Below are positions 45,627 through 56,375 of a DNA stretch of 64,000 nucleotides, one piece after another (position 1 is the stretch's first letter; each line of letters opens with the position of its first letter). Made by a program: the position numbers and the translations under genes. Origin of the DNA: Hippasteria phrygiana (Eukaryota > Echinodermata > Asteroidea > Valvatida > Goniasteridae). The notes beneath the pieces were generated by a model. That model was not told where the DNA came from. It saw only the letters and a list, made by a program, of their open reading frames with translations, and searched no databases. Location: contig JAZGUH010000227.1 of NCBI GenBank assembly GCA_037893225.1, positions 62,001 through 126,000 of the forward strand, in the 5' to 3' direction.

Positions 45627-46460
45627 TTTCCTGTTGTGAAGCAGTTCGGCTGGAGACTTGCCTGTAGTTGGAGTATGGAGTAGATCTGTAGGCTGTCAAG
45701 AATTCTACCGTCGCTGTTTTCCATGGTTTCCGCTCCAATGTACATGTAGCGATTTGAAGAGTATGTTTCAGAACACAGTTCCAGCGTTCAACTTCGCCAT
45801 TTGCCTGTGAGTAGTACAGGGAGGATTTCAGATGTTTAATACCAAGATTGTGCAGGAAATCCTCAAATTCAACTACCACAAACTGTGAACCGTTGTCCGA
45901 AACCAGTTCTTGGGGGGGAGACCTTCTCTAGCGAGTATGGCCGACAGCATATTAATGATGGTACGCAATGTAACTTGAGAGGCGAAAGCCACCTTGGGCC
46001 ATTTGCTGTAGTAGTCGATAACAACAATGGCGTAACGGTACTCTCTCACAGCGCTCCCAAAGGGACCTGTGATATCGATGGCCAGTTTTTGCCATGGCCC
46101 CTGTGGAAGTAGAACCGGTTGCATAGGGGCATTTAGAGTAGGTGCAGTCTAGTCGCTTGACTGACATGGAATGCAGTTGCGTATGATGTCTTCCACCATT
46201 TTATCCATGGTGGCCCACCAGTAGCAGTCCCGTAGCCCTGGTGATGAGCCAAAGTGATGAGGCGTCGTCGCAATGTACAATGTAGGAGGAATGACAAATC
46301 TGTCTCCGCGCATGAGGCAATTGTCCACAATACAAAGTTCATCGCGAATCATGTAGCATGAGCGTAGCGAAGTGTCCACACGCTTTTTGTGTGGCCAGCC
46401 ATTCACCACTGACATAGTTCCTGACTTGCTGGAATGTGCTATCCGAGTGTGTCGCATTCT
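45577..46460 (-). pseudogene. Ty3 integrase
   Basis: The zinc-binding N-terminal region is recognisable as TPHHFGSSPGLRDCYWWATM and IIRNCIPCQSSD (46300-46150). The catalytic core follows after frame changes: first Asp in AIDITGPFGSAVREY, the second near the break at 45900, and the Glu in QANGEVERWN (about 45800). It would join element DNA to the target. Three frame changes make it inactive. Confidence 0.88.
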
Positions 46461-46500
46461 GGAGGTCTACTTGCAGACCGTATTACTTGCCAGCAGTGTG

Positions 46501-47111
46501 TTAAAGGGACACATTGCCTTCAAATGTCATGAAATTTTGCTGTTTGGAAATGTTCCTTATCTTTTATAAGAGTTGTTCATGCAAAAAAACACGTATAATG
46601 TGTTGTAATTAGTGAGTAGTGATTACAAAACAAAAATATTGGCCGCTTACCCCTGACATCTGACCCGCGATACATAGACGTATTTCCAGTACTAAATACC
46701 ACCGTCTAAATATTGCGCAAAATACGCTGTAAGAGTCTTTAGGCTGGCGCCGCAGCCAGTGGCCATGTGAACCTATCAGATGGTCGCCAGGTACAATTCT
46801 CTACCTCTCGACACATTATCGCCAGTGCTGCGCGCCGTGCCACAGTACATAAAAATGGATCAACAGAACGTACTTCAACCAGATGCGACTGGAAATACGA
46901 CTGGTGAACACAGTCCGCCATTTTGTGGAGTCAAAAATTTGGTTCTACAAAATGGCGGACCGTTATTTGTCACGAAATTAAACAAAAACCACGCAATTTG
47001 AAAGGATAGTTATGTGAATCTTTATATTCTACTTTAAAAAAAGCTTCCCAACCATATCCATTTCAGTTTTATAGCCCAAATCGCAAAATCCAAAGCAATG
47101 TGTACCTTTAA
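46501..47111. mobile_element. 611-bp TTAA-flanked MITE inside the Ty3 element
   Basis: TTAA occurs at both ends (46501-46504, 47108-47111). The inverted tips are AGGGACACATTGCCTT on the left and, on the minus strand, AGGTACACATTGCTTT. It separates Ty3 RNase H from integrase. The interior has no protein-coding frame. TTAA flanks suggest piggyBac-type mobilisation, but the tips differ from the MITE at 1982. Confidence 0.7.
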
Positions 47112-47388
47112 TGTACTGGATAATAACTTCATCCTCATTGTCCTCGAAGGAGTCCTTAGAGTAGAGAGGAAGATTATGTACTCCAGCGCAATATTCAACT
47201 GTGTAATTGAACCGCATAAGGCATGTTGCCCAAAGCGCGATTCGCATGGATTGACGACCTGATCCCCGAGATGAAAGTGGCGTTGTGAGCGATTGGTGAT
47301 CAGTCCGGAGTACGAAGTGTCGACCCCACAAGTATTGGAACCATTTTTTACACGCCCACACGCAGGCTACGGCTTCTTTTTCTCGCAC
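47112..47388 (-). pseudogene. Ty3 RNase H, 3' portion
   Basis: Reads REKEAVACVWACKKWFQYLW, then FVLRTDHQSLTTPLSS and RFNYTVEYCAGVHNLP, the second half of the Ty3 RNase H. The first half, with the TDAS motif, is missing at the junction near 47390, where RT sequence is followed directly by this segment. The expected ADALSR after HNLP is degraded. It is then cut by the MITE at 47111. Confidence 0.85.
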
Positions 47389-48300
47389 AGAGTAATTATG
47401 CTCTGAGCAATGTGCTCCTTGACAGCCTCAAAGCTGTGTTGTGCACTGTCTGTCCAGACGAATTCTGCACCCTTATGTGTCATGGCGCGTAATGGCTCGA
47501 CAACAGAAGAGAAGTCGGGGACAAACCTCGCATAATAAGATGCCAGCCTCAGGAACGAGCGCATCATGGCTGCATCAGTGGGGCGCGGGGCATTCTGTAT
47601 TGCATCCATGTGGGCTGGGTCTGGTTGCAGCCCATCAGCAGACACCATGTGTCCCAAGAAGCATAGGGATGTAAGGTTGAATTGGCACTTGCCTGCATTA
47701 AGCGTCAATCCCGCATCCTGGAGGCGTTTGAGGGCAGTGCGAAGGTTGTGGTCGTGTTCGGCCTGATTGCGGCCATATACAACTACATCATCCAAGTAGC
47801 ATTGTACCCCTGGAAGTCCCTGGAGTATTGGTGCCATGAGCTTTTGGAAAGCTGATGGGGCAGACGCCAGTCCAAAGCAGACGCGTTTGAACCGAAAGAG
47901 TCCTCAGCCAACTCCAACTGGTAGCATACAGAGTTTAAGTCCAATGTACTGAAAACCACAGCATGACGTAATCCAGTGAATAACTCCTGAATGTCTGGTA
48001 GTGGAAAGCGATCAATGGCAATGGCTCGATTGACCTGACCTAAGTCTATGCACAAGCAAATGTCTCCGGATTTCTTGTATGACACAATGATTGGGGAAAC
48101 CCACTCACTTGCATCGATGCGTTCAATGATACCTGCAGTCTCCAAGCGCAAAAGTTCTGCCTTGACTTTGTCGCGTACTGCGAAGGGCAATCAGCGCAGT
48201 CTCTGCTGGACCAGAGTAGAATCTGGCTTGACCTTTACGCGGTGAACAAAACCGTGGGCTGTACCGACCCGAGGCTGAAGCAGCTTGGGGGAATTAGCCT
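47367..48300 (-). pseudogene. Ty3 reverse transcriptase
   Basis: The fingers begin HRVKVKPDSTLV, and a TGA interrupts just before LPFAVRDKVKAELLRLETAG (48190). The first catalytic Asp is in STLDLNSVCYQLEL, a frameshift follows near 47890, and the palm continues as QGLPGVQCYLDDVVVYGRN with YLDD at about 47787-47798. The connection region ADGLQPDPAHMDAIQNAP and FLRLASYYARFVPDF are standard for Ty3. It would synthesise DNA from the element RNA. At least one stop and one frameshift abolish function. Confidence 0.9.
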
Positions 48301-48320
48301 GCACTGTAGCTGCATATCCG

Positions 48321-49642
48321 CTAGTATGTGGTAATTAAGTCGGACTGCTGAGGGGAGTCCAGAGCTTGTGCGTCACAGTCTGTACACAGATGACGAACAG
48401 TGGTCACTTTGTCACCGGACAGAGTGAGCTCGAGTGACCGGATGAGGTCGAGTCCCAGTACTGGGTCACCCTTGTCAACGATGTAGAAATCACTGGTCAC
48501 ACTGGAAGAGGTGGAACCAGCGAAGCCAACTGTAGTGGACATGCGGCCCAGAACTTTGATGGGTTCATGTAAGCACGTTGTGAGTCGGATCGTAGATGGT
48601 TGAAGAACCTCGCATACAAAGTAGGCATCGAACAGGGATACCGGCAAGATCGAAACAGGCGAACCAGTGTCAAAAATGAATGACAGGCGAGTGTCACGGC
48701 CAAGTATGACATCACAAGTCAAGTTGCGAGCCTGGGGTGTCCCAATTGTAAGAATTTGTAATTCCTCACCAGTGCCTCCTTCATTCACTCTGACAGTACG
48801 GCAAGTAACCCGAGCTGTAGTTTTGCAAACTTGGGCATGATGCCCTCTCTTCGTACAGCTCGAACAAACAGCATTGATAGCTGGGCAGGTAGGTGAGTTG
48901 GCTTTGTGGTCGGGGGCACCACAACGAAAGCACTGTATTCTGCACGGACTGGGCTGGGAGCATGTTACCGTCTTATTCGTAGCATGAGTCTTTGGCTTTA
49001 TACTTGGCTTTGTAGCGCCTCTGCGCGACTTGTGCATGTATGTAGCCTTCACTGTAGTCTCAGCTTGTGGAGCTGCAGCCGCAGCCTGCGAAATTGACTG
49101 CGATTCCTTCAGTGCAGATTCCATCTGTCGACTCAAGGTAAGTGCCGAAGTCAGAGTCAGTGTTGGCTCCAACAGTAGGCACTCACGAATTGTCTGAATT
49201 TGTCCTTTTCCACGAGTTGATCACAAATCATTTCATCAGAGAGATCCCCAAAGTTACATGTGATAGACAAAGCACATAAGGCACAAACGTACTCATCCAC
49301 TGTTTCATCATGGTACTGAGCTCTTTGTCTAAAGCGGTAACGTTCAGCAACAATATTTACCGCAGGTAGGAAGTGAGAATCCAGGCGTGTGATTTCCTCC
49401 GAGTAAGTAAGAGAAGCTCCTGGGGTCGCAGCGAATGAGTCCGAAGGAGGCAACGTGCCGAAAATCTGCTGTCCCTCGGGGCCCAGGCAATGCAAAAGTA
49501 TTGCCCGGCAGCGATCATCTGAGTAAGTTTCAGCCCCCGAAGCGACGATATAAGTCTCGAAAAGACTCTTCCACTGCTTCCATAGTATTGGAGGATTCCC
49601 TGGAGTTTGCAGAAATGGAGGTGTAGGTGGAAGATGGGCCAT
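48321..49642 (-). pseudogene. Ty3 gag with two zinc knuckles, and aspartic protease
   Basis: Gag begins at 49642 (MAHLPPTPPFLQTPGNPPIL). It includes a capsid-like region (FLPAVNIVAERYRFRQRAQ, HDETVDEYVCALCALSITC) and shifts frame near 49180 into LEPTLTLTSALTLSRQMESA. Two zinc knuckles follow: CFRCGAPDHKANSPTC (CX2CX4HX6C) and CSSCTKRGHHAQVC (CX2CX4HX4C), which bind the element's RNA. The protease active site is IFDTGSPVS, about residue 168 of the second frame, with the flap and ILGRD/LGLDLI surroundings typical of retropepsins. The frame ends at 48321 before the RT. Confidence 0.9.
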
Positions 49643-49667
49643 TTTTTGATCCTCGTCGCCAATGTTA

Positions 49668-49780
49668 TGTCGTGGAAAGCAAGAATTTACGGACGCAAGG
49701 ATTTACATGAACATACGTTTTAATCCAACATGGCGGGCCGGCTTCACCCTACCAATAGAGGGCGCACTGAGGACACAACA
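49668..49780 (-). repeat. 5' LTR of the 44.7-49.8 kb Ty3 element
   Basis: A 113-bp LTR with intact TG…CA termini. It contains the phrase CAACATGGCGGGCCGGC on the plus strand, a YY1-like CCATNTT core on the minus strand. On the minus strand the primer site and gag follow it within a few bases. Confidence 0.88.
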
Positions 49781-49949
49781 AGTGTGTATAGGGTATAGGG
49801 ACAAAAGGGGGGTATACCCTTCTGCCCTATATTGTGCTGGGTATATACAAAAGAGGAATTCAACTTCAGACTTATCCCTTGTAAGACTGGTAGAAATTAA
49901 TGGTGTGTATATTTGAGTTTCGGACCACCTGTCTCCCCATACATGTACA

Positions 49950-50850
49950 ATATAGTTGCAAATGTACTGCCGCCGCTGGTGATCATGTCACCTACTCAAT
50001 GTGGACGGAGTAAAATGTTCAGCCCGCCAACTAGACTATCGACGGGTACCAGCGAATTGTGTAGATACAACAGTCAATCCGCGTGAACCAGCTGATTTGT
50101 TTTTAGAGCTCATAAGCAGGAGGCACGAACCACGTGCGAGCAGCCCAAATAGAGAATTTCTCAATGAATGGTTGAAAGGGATACGCCCACTAATTTGCAT
50201 AGATTTGAATATGGCGTAGTCTACAAAAAACACATTTTGAGAAGTTTCCAGGGTTAATTTTATAAAAATTACACCGGTGGTAACACAAAGGGTAACACCA
50301 GTGGTTTAAGTTTTGAAAACAACTACTTTGCAATACAATCTCAATAATTTGGTCTAATTGGGGTGAAAATGATCATTTTCTAGCTGCCTACCATGGATAG
50401 AAAGTACACCATTGATCGCTTGTTCAATGTCATCTGGTGATTTTCACTGCAAAGTTAGGGCGGAGTGTCGGCGCCGCCCGCCGTGTGCTGGGCTTCGTAC
50501 GTCTCCGCAGTACGAATCACCCAGCCACCAAGTGGTGAATTATAAATAATAAGTTTGAATGGGCACAAGTAAACATTTCACATGTCAAACCACACTGCTA
50601 ACTTGGAACTAAATCTGTAATTTCGGCAACTAAAGATAATTCATTTTAGGGAATCTGCTGGTAAAAAGAAAGTATCACCAATTTTTTCTTTTTTTTATGG
50701 GAAAATGGGGGTTAAAAAAATAATAAAAATATTTTTTAACGATATCGGTGATATCTCAATTTTTCGATTTAAAAAACATGTAGCCGATTATGATTTTTGG
50801 GCAGCGATTTTATCGTCGTATCGTCCAGTGCTGGTACTAATTAAAAGATG
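49950..50850 (-). repeat. Inverted copy of dispersed repeat X
   Basis: Matches the reverse complement of 29150-30240. The left part has GGGTACCAGCGAATTGTGTA and CACGAACCACGTGCGAGCAG. The right part has GATTTTATCGTCGTATCGTC at 50807. It also resembles 25205-25800 and 33720-34270 inside the foldback arms, for four copies in the window. Confidence 0.75.
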
Positions 50851-51129
50851 TACTATGCAACACAAGAACACTTTTTTGTATGGTTAGTCAGTGTCCAAAT
50901 ATAGCAGAGACAGCAAGAATAGACGTTAGTGTAGACGTAACATGGACACTGTGTCCACTGTTACGTCCACACATGCATGTTTTTTTTGTTATTGCTGTTT
51001 CTGAGCTATCTGAACACTGGCAACCATAACAAAGTGTTTTCTTATAGCATTGAGTGTCTTGTAGTTGGTACATATAGTAAGTTGCATAATTATTTATTTA
51101 ATGATGAAAAATTAAGGCAGTCTGGACGT

Positions 51130-51346
51130 AACATTTACAGGGCTGTAGTCGAGTCCATCACAAGTCCATCACAAGTCCCTGCAAGTCCATGACAAGCCCT
51201 CCAGTCCTAATTCCAATCACAAGCTATTCAAATGAGTTTTGACAAAGGCATTCCTTTTTCATTGTTCATCCAGTTACTTGTGACTGGCCTTATGAAAGGA
51301 CTTCAGACTGGACTTGCAGGGACTCGACTACAGCCCTGAACATTTA
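51130..51346. mobile_element. 201-bp hAT MITE with perfect 8-bp target duplication
   Basis: The element at 51138-51338 has tips CAGGGCTGTAGTCGAGTCC (left) and GGGACTCGACTACAGCCCTG (right). AACATTTA occurs exactly on both sides (51130-51137 and 51339-51346). CAGGG tips with an 8-bp duplication are diagnostic of hAT transposons. Internally it carries several CAAGTCCATCA-like short repeats. The perfect duplication suggests a fairly young insertion. Confidence 0.92.
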
Positions 51347-51644
51347 GTACTGACATGGTGTGACATGAAAATGCACATTTCCTTTTGTAACATTTTCAAC
51401 ACTTATGTAAATATTTATGCAAACTCACTCTGTATACTAATTACAAGACACAAACCGCAACACAATAAGCATTTGTTATGGTATTCAATATCCAAATGCA
51501 GCACATATGTATGGTTATGGTCTATCATGGTATCCATGTTACGTCTGCACAGATTCTTCAAATTCTTGCTATCTCTGCAGTATTTGGACACTAACTACAT
51601 GTACCCTAAAAATGATGTTTCATTGTTGCAAAGTGTGTCTTTTA

Positions 51645-52057
51645 ATTAGTGTACATAATGAATTTCCCATATTATTTATTAAAGTGTTGAAAAAACACAA
51701 AAATGGAAATGTTGGACACGGTGTCCATGTTATGTCTATTTTACATCAAAATGAATTAAACTGTTGCAAACTGCTGACTCACTGAATGGACCTGAAATAT
51801 ACAAATCAAAAAATTAGCTGGCCTGACGTTTCAAACTTAGGCCTTTGAGAAAGAACTTGCCTAAGTTCGAAACGTCAGGCCAGCTAATTTTTTGATTTGT
51901 ATTTTACATCAAAATAAGTTTACATGATTAAAAACTTTCTCAAAGAACCTCGCACCCAAAGATGGATGTCACATGAAATCACTGAATTAAATGTAATGAT
52001 GGTTTTAGTTATATGGTCATATCACACAGTGTCCCAACCTGGTGGAATGACCCAACT
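51645..52057 (+). repeat. Dispersed repeat with CCCAACCTGGTGGAATGACCC (copy 3)
   Basis: Direct copy of 18837-19110, split by a 148-bp insertion at 51753-51900. Starts TTAATTAGTGTACATAATG and ends at GGTGGAATGACCC (52057). Confidence 0.82.
51738..51915. mobile_element. 148-bp foldback insertion with 15-bp target duplication
   Basis: ATTTTACATCAAAAT occurs at 51738-51752 and 51901-51915, flanking new sequence. Inside, TTAGCTGGCCTGACGTTTC and GAAACGTCAGGCCAGCTAA form inverted arms of about 45-50 bp (about 51798-51842 and 51855-51900). The GAAACGTCAGGCC word resembles the tails of Penelope-like elements. A long target duplication also suits retrotransposition. Confidence 0.75.
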
Positions 52058-54060
52058 ACATAAATTACTGTTACATCCTATACCTGGATACCGTAATTTC
52101 TTTGGTCGCGAATTGCCATGTATCCAATCTGTAAAAATGCCGATAATCAGTGGTTGGCCCCCATATACGTACATGCTGCCATGATGATTTGGATGCTATT
52201 GGGAAAAAAGGTCAATGTTTTGCATGTTTTGCATGGAAACATTTTGCAGATCTAGATGTATCTGCATCCATGGATTGTCATGCAGGAATTTTTTTCAAGA
52301 TAAAGATTTTTTTAAAGAAATTTAATAAATATTAAACTTTATAAACAAATATTTTCTAATTTGTAAGAAAAATGTCTTACAAAAATGAGGATGCTCTTTT
52401 ACATGATACCGTTTGTATAGGTTATATAAAGGCAAGCTGTTCACGGTCTGGCTAGGCATCCTATTTTATCACTATTTTACCACTATTTTTTAAGAAGCTA
52501 TTTTTTCAGTATTTTATCACTATTTTCCCCTATTTTGTGGGGTGGCGAAATGCAATGGAAAAAAATAGATTTAGACAAAAATCTATTTTTAATAGGAAAA
52601 CAAATGTATTTTTCCATATTTGTTTTCGGCCTGCCGCAGTGATTTAAAGGTACATGTACAACATTTTCAAACATCAAAAAACAAAACTACTAAATTATTA
52701 TGAAATAACGTACTAGACTAAGTAAATAGCAGCCTCAAGCATCCTGTAAAATCATGCCAACTAGTGCTGTTGTTTTCAAGAAAAGTGGAAATTTATATTG
52801 TTTTCCCAATGATTGTCGGCTGACAATCGTTGTATGGATATAGTCTAGTTGCCCGACCTGATAATTCTCTGATCCTATAAATTGCTCTGTTTTGTCTAAA
52901 GTAGGGTCAGGGAACCAGACTACTAGAACATAATTGTTTTCTCTGTTTTCCCAGCATATGCACACAAAACTGTAAACAAGTCAGTGTTACAGTTTGCTAG
53001 CACGCTATAAAATACTAACCCCTTAATCCATTTATTTCTGAAAATTACAGCAAAAGCAAATGTTGTATACTTTAATTTGTCTTTAAATTGTTAGTTACAA
53101 CCATTTCTCAATCATTTCACTTATTGGCACACTATAACAAAACAATTGTTGACGGCTGTGATGTGACATCAACCCGTCAAGGTGCATACATGTACATGTA
53201 ACACATGAGGAAAAACAGTGTTGCCTGTCTCTCTTAGATTAAAAACAGCAAATCTTACATTAGCATCACAGCAGTCAACATTGTTAAACTGATGCTGCAG
53301 TGCATGTGGTATCGGGCAATTTTACTCAAAGTAATTATTTATTCGTTCTTTCTTGTTATGAAACTAAGGATTCCTTAAAAGCATCCTCTAGGCACTGTAG
53401 CTTGCAAGCCTGAAGAAACCTACATGTATAGAGAGAAGACAATGACAAGAATTTACAGTTTTAGCGGTGGGAAAACCCTGAACATTCTGGGGAAATCCAC
53501 GGAATTTGGCCGACTCAAAACCCATCCACATCTTGGCCCAGGCAGGATTCAAACCCTGGTCACAGTGGTGGAAGGCAAGGAAAGAAGCTACATTAACCTT
53601 AACTAAACAACAGCAGGTTATGTTGAATTTTGATGGTTTCGGGACTGCAGTGCCTTGGCACCATTACTTTACGTGGAGCTGTGGTGCCCCAATTTGTCTG
53701 TCCAAAGAATGTGCCAAAGCTATACTGCACATCGTGTTGGATTTTGACAGGTTGAGGACACTTCCTAGTAGAAATGTCCAGGGGGTTACCTGTGTGAAAA
53801 CAAAACCTGAAAATAAATCTGCAAAATCTTCATTCACTGGATCAGCAGGAAGTCTGATCGAAAAACAAATGATGCACAAATGCACCCTGCCGGCGCGAAC
53901 TTCCCAAAGCCAAAAATGGAAGCACCTGTTACAATCGGCCCTTTATCCAAGATACATCTCAGATTTCAACATTATCCCACTGTTCTAAACCATCATCATA
54001 CCAACAAATTTAAAAAGCTATATCCAACTCATAAAACTTACTATTGTTTTCTCTTCCGCA
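52058..54060. other. Non-coding stretch, possible SINE remnant at 53480-53580
   Basis: Mostly AT-rich. On the minus strand near 53545-53575, ACCAGGGTTTGAATCCTGCC resembles a Pol III B box within a SINE-like context, but no A box was found at the right distance. The 160-codon plus frame at 53506-53988 has no recognisable domain. Confidence 0.35.
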
Positions 54061-55460
54061 GAAACCCTCAAGATGCAGCAACTGAAGAGAGCTAGGCACC
54101 TACATGTACATGTAACTAGTTATACCTTGTTATTCCATCTGGGTGATATAAATTCAATGTTCGCTTTTGCCCTTGATCATGGACGTATTTCTAAACTGTA
54201 TACTCAGTGTTGTTCCAAGAGATTATGTTTGGTGGTCGAGAGATAAGTTGTCTGCACGAGAATGCATGATATTGTGGGTTCGCGTCCCACCCCAGTGATT
54301 TTGTTCTCATCAGGACAACACTTACATGTAGTATACAGTGTTAAAAAAAAATAGAAATATGTCAGTGCAAGGCAGAACCCAATGTTGAATTACACTTATC
54401 ACTGTAACCCTGATGATGCAGCAACTGAGGAAATCTAGTCACCTACATGTACTTTGCATAAAAGGGAACTTGATCCATCTGGGTGATGTATTTTCAATGT
54501 TCGGTACATGTATTCCTGGTTTTTTTTATAAACACTGTATTACTCGTTGTCCCGAGAAATTATGAGACCCATTAAGCTCGGTGGTCAAGTGGTAAGATGT
54601 TTGCATGAGAATGCAGGAACTCGTTGGAGTCGAGTCCCACCCGAGTGATTGTATTATTTTCTCATAATCTCTCAGGACAACACTAAGTATACATGATCAA
54701 GGGCACAACCCGATATTTGATAACACAGAAACTGTATCGCAGAAACTCTCATGATGCAGCAACTGAAGGCATAGGCATATACATGTGCATGTGCTTAGTT
54801 ATGCATCAGATGGAACTTGCATCTGGGTGATGTAAATGTAGACATTATTTTTATTTTATTTTTAAACACTGTATACTCGGTGTTGTCCCAAAAGATTATG
54901 AGACTCATTACGCTCGGTGATCGAGTGATAAGATGTCTGTACTACGATAATGCAGGAGATCGTGGGTTCGATTCCTACTGCCATTTTTTTCTCATAATCT
55001 CTCGGGACAACACTGAATATGCAAGGTTAAAAAAAGTAACTGAGGGGCAAAACCCAATATTGAATAACTTATCACAGAAACCCTCATAATGCAGCAACTG
55101 GAAGACATCTAGGCACCTACTGTACATGTACTAAGTTATGCAGCGGATGGAACTTGCATCAGGGTGATGTAAATTCAATATTGGGTTTTGCCCTTAGATG
55201 TATTTAAATTTCTTTTATAAACTGTATACTCGGTGCTGTCCCAAGAGATTGAGACCCATTAAGCTCGAGCTGCTTGGTGGTCGAGTGGTAAGATATGTGC
55301 ACAAGAATGCAGGAAGTCGTAGGTTCGAGTCCCACCTGGGTGATTTTTGTTCTCAATCTCTCAGGACAACACTCAATGTACAATTTTTTTTTTTTAATTG
55401 AAATATGTCAGTGAAGTGCAAAAACTAAATACTAAATAACACTTTACAAAGTACTACTAC
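54061..55460 (+). repeat. Four tandem ~340-bp units, each with a tRNA-like core
   Basis: The word GCAGCAACTGAAG or its variant recurs at 54075, 54418, 54756 and 55091 (spacings 343, 338, 335). Each unit carries an A-box-like GGTGGTCGAGTGGTAAGA and a B-box-like GGTTCGAGTCCCACC at tRNA distance (54231, 54579, 54917, 55276). T arms pair well: GTGGG/CCCAC in unit 1, GTGGG/CCTAC in unit 3. The anticodon arm is a palindromic GCAT/ATGC stem, not a normal seven-base loop. Each tRNA-like core lies between inverted arms of about 22 bp (GTTGTCCC … GGGACAAC). It is probably a tRNA-derived SINE that became tandem. Confidence 0.75.
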
Positions 55461-55750
55461 TAGGACTGCATAGAAGCTAGATGCTGCAACAAATTAATAA
55501 AAACTGCTGACCAAAAACCACGCTTGCATCCCTGAACTTATTTTCCCTGTGTCGTGCCCTTAACCCCTGCCCCTAGGCCTTTTATCTAGGAAGCACCCTC
55601 AAGCGTTAAAAACAAATCACCAACCTTGAACCAATTACAAATTGGATACAGCCTCAAATCCTCCAAACACCCCAAAGTCTGTAAGTTCTGGGCCTCTGAT
55701 GAAGGACCTGCTGATAAGGCTAAAATATTTCAATTTTGTCCATTCGTATA

Positions 55751-56373
55751 CAGGGTGTCCCCCAAAAAATGTCCAGGCCAAACCAGGCAACCTCAGAGTC
55801 TAGATTTCAACAGATCGTGATGCTGAAACTTCTTACATGGAAAATAGTCATTATTTCATCAAAATCAGTCCAGCCAATCAGAAGTTGTGTCATTTTTTGT
55901 GCAGCAAGGTCAGCCCCCAACTAGGAGTGACTGATGACTGTTTTTTTTTTTTTCCATTTTTCATTCCAAGAAGCTGTCCGTCTGTGGTTATAGCAGCCCA
56001 GTCATCATGAAGGGAATCTCTCTGATCTTTTCTTGAGTCTGAAGTAAACTCCCTGGGTGGATGGTCTTTTTGCTGCCTAGGCTCTATAGTGTTCTGTTTA
56101 TTGATGGACCCGTTCAGAGGACACTTTGCCTCATCACCGGATCGTCGTCGTACAGCAGTGAACCATCTCGAATACCGCATCCTCCGCTCTGGATCGCCTG
56201 GAGTTGGCGGCTGATTTTGCTGCACAAAAAATGACATAACTTCTGATTGGCTTGACTGATTTTGATGAAATAAAGACTATTTTTCATGTGAGAAGTCTCC
56301 GCATATCAAGATCTGTCGAAATCTAGATTCTGAGGTTGCCTGGTTTGGCCTGGACATTCTTTGGGACACCCTG
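55751..56373. mobile_element. Mariner-like element with ~165-bp TIRs
   Basis: Tips are CAGGGTGTCCCCCAAAAAAT at the left and TTTGGGACACCCTG at the right, with TA on both sides (55749-55750, 56374-56375). The inverted similarity runs for about 165 bp, through CCAGGCCAAACCAGGCAACC and CATTTTTTGTGCAGCAA. Between them on the minus strand is a short decayed coding remnant containing DEAKCPLNGSINKQN. It resembles the (S)DEAxFxLNGxVNKQN segment, including the first catalytic Asp, of a Tc1/mariner-family transposase. Most of the transposase is deleted. Confidence 0.82.
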
Positions 56374-56375
56374 TA

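Larger units (their letters stand above)
44724..49780 (-). mobile_element. Ty3-type LTR retrotransposon, decayed, with 113-bp LTRs
   Basis: LTRs at 44724-44836 and 49668-49780 are 113 bp each and very similar. Read on the minus strand the intact one starts TGTTGTGTCC and ends CACGACA. Just inside the 5' LTR is TTGGCGACGAGGAT, a primer-binding-site-like sequence. Just before the 3' LTR is the purine tract AGAGAGGGGAGA. The gene order gag, protease, RT, RNase H, integrase is complete and colinear, as in Ty3 elements, and the paired zinc knuckles recall the Mag lineage. Frameshifts, stops and an inserted MITE make it inactive. No simple target duplication remains. Confidence 0.92.

Noticed and set aside
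45175..49642. Active Ty3 retrotransposon
   Set aside because: At least five frameshifts or stops, loss of half of RNase H and a MITE insertion.
53506..53988. 160-codon plus-strand ORF
   Set aside because: No recognisable domain; it overlaps a B-box-like SINE remnant at its start and has no supporting signals.
54231..55350. Four functional tRNA genes
   Set aside because: The anticodon arm does not form a 5-bp stem with a 7-base loop and the acceptor stems pair only partly; these are tRNA-derived repeats.
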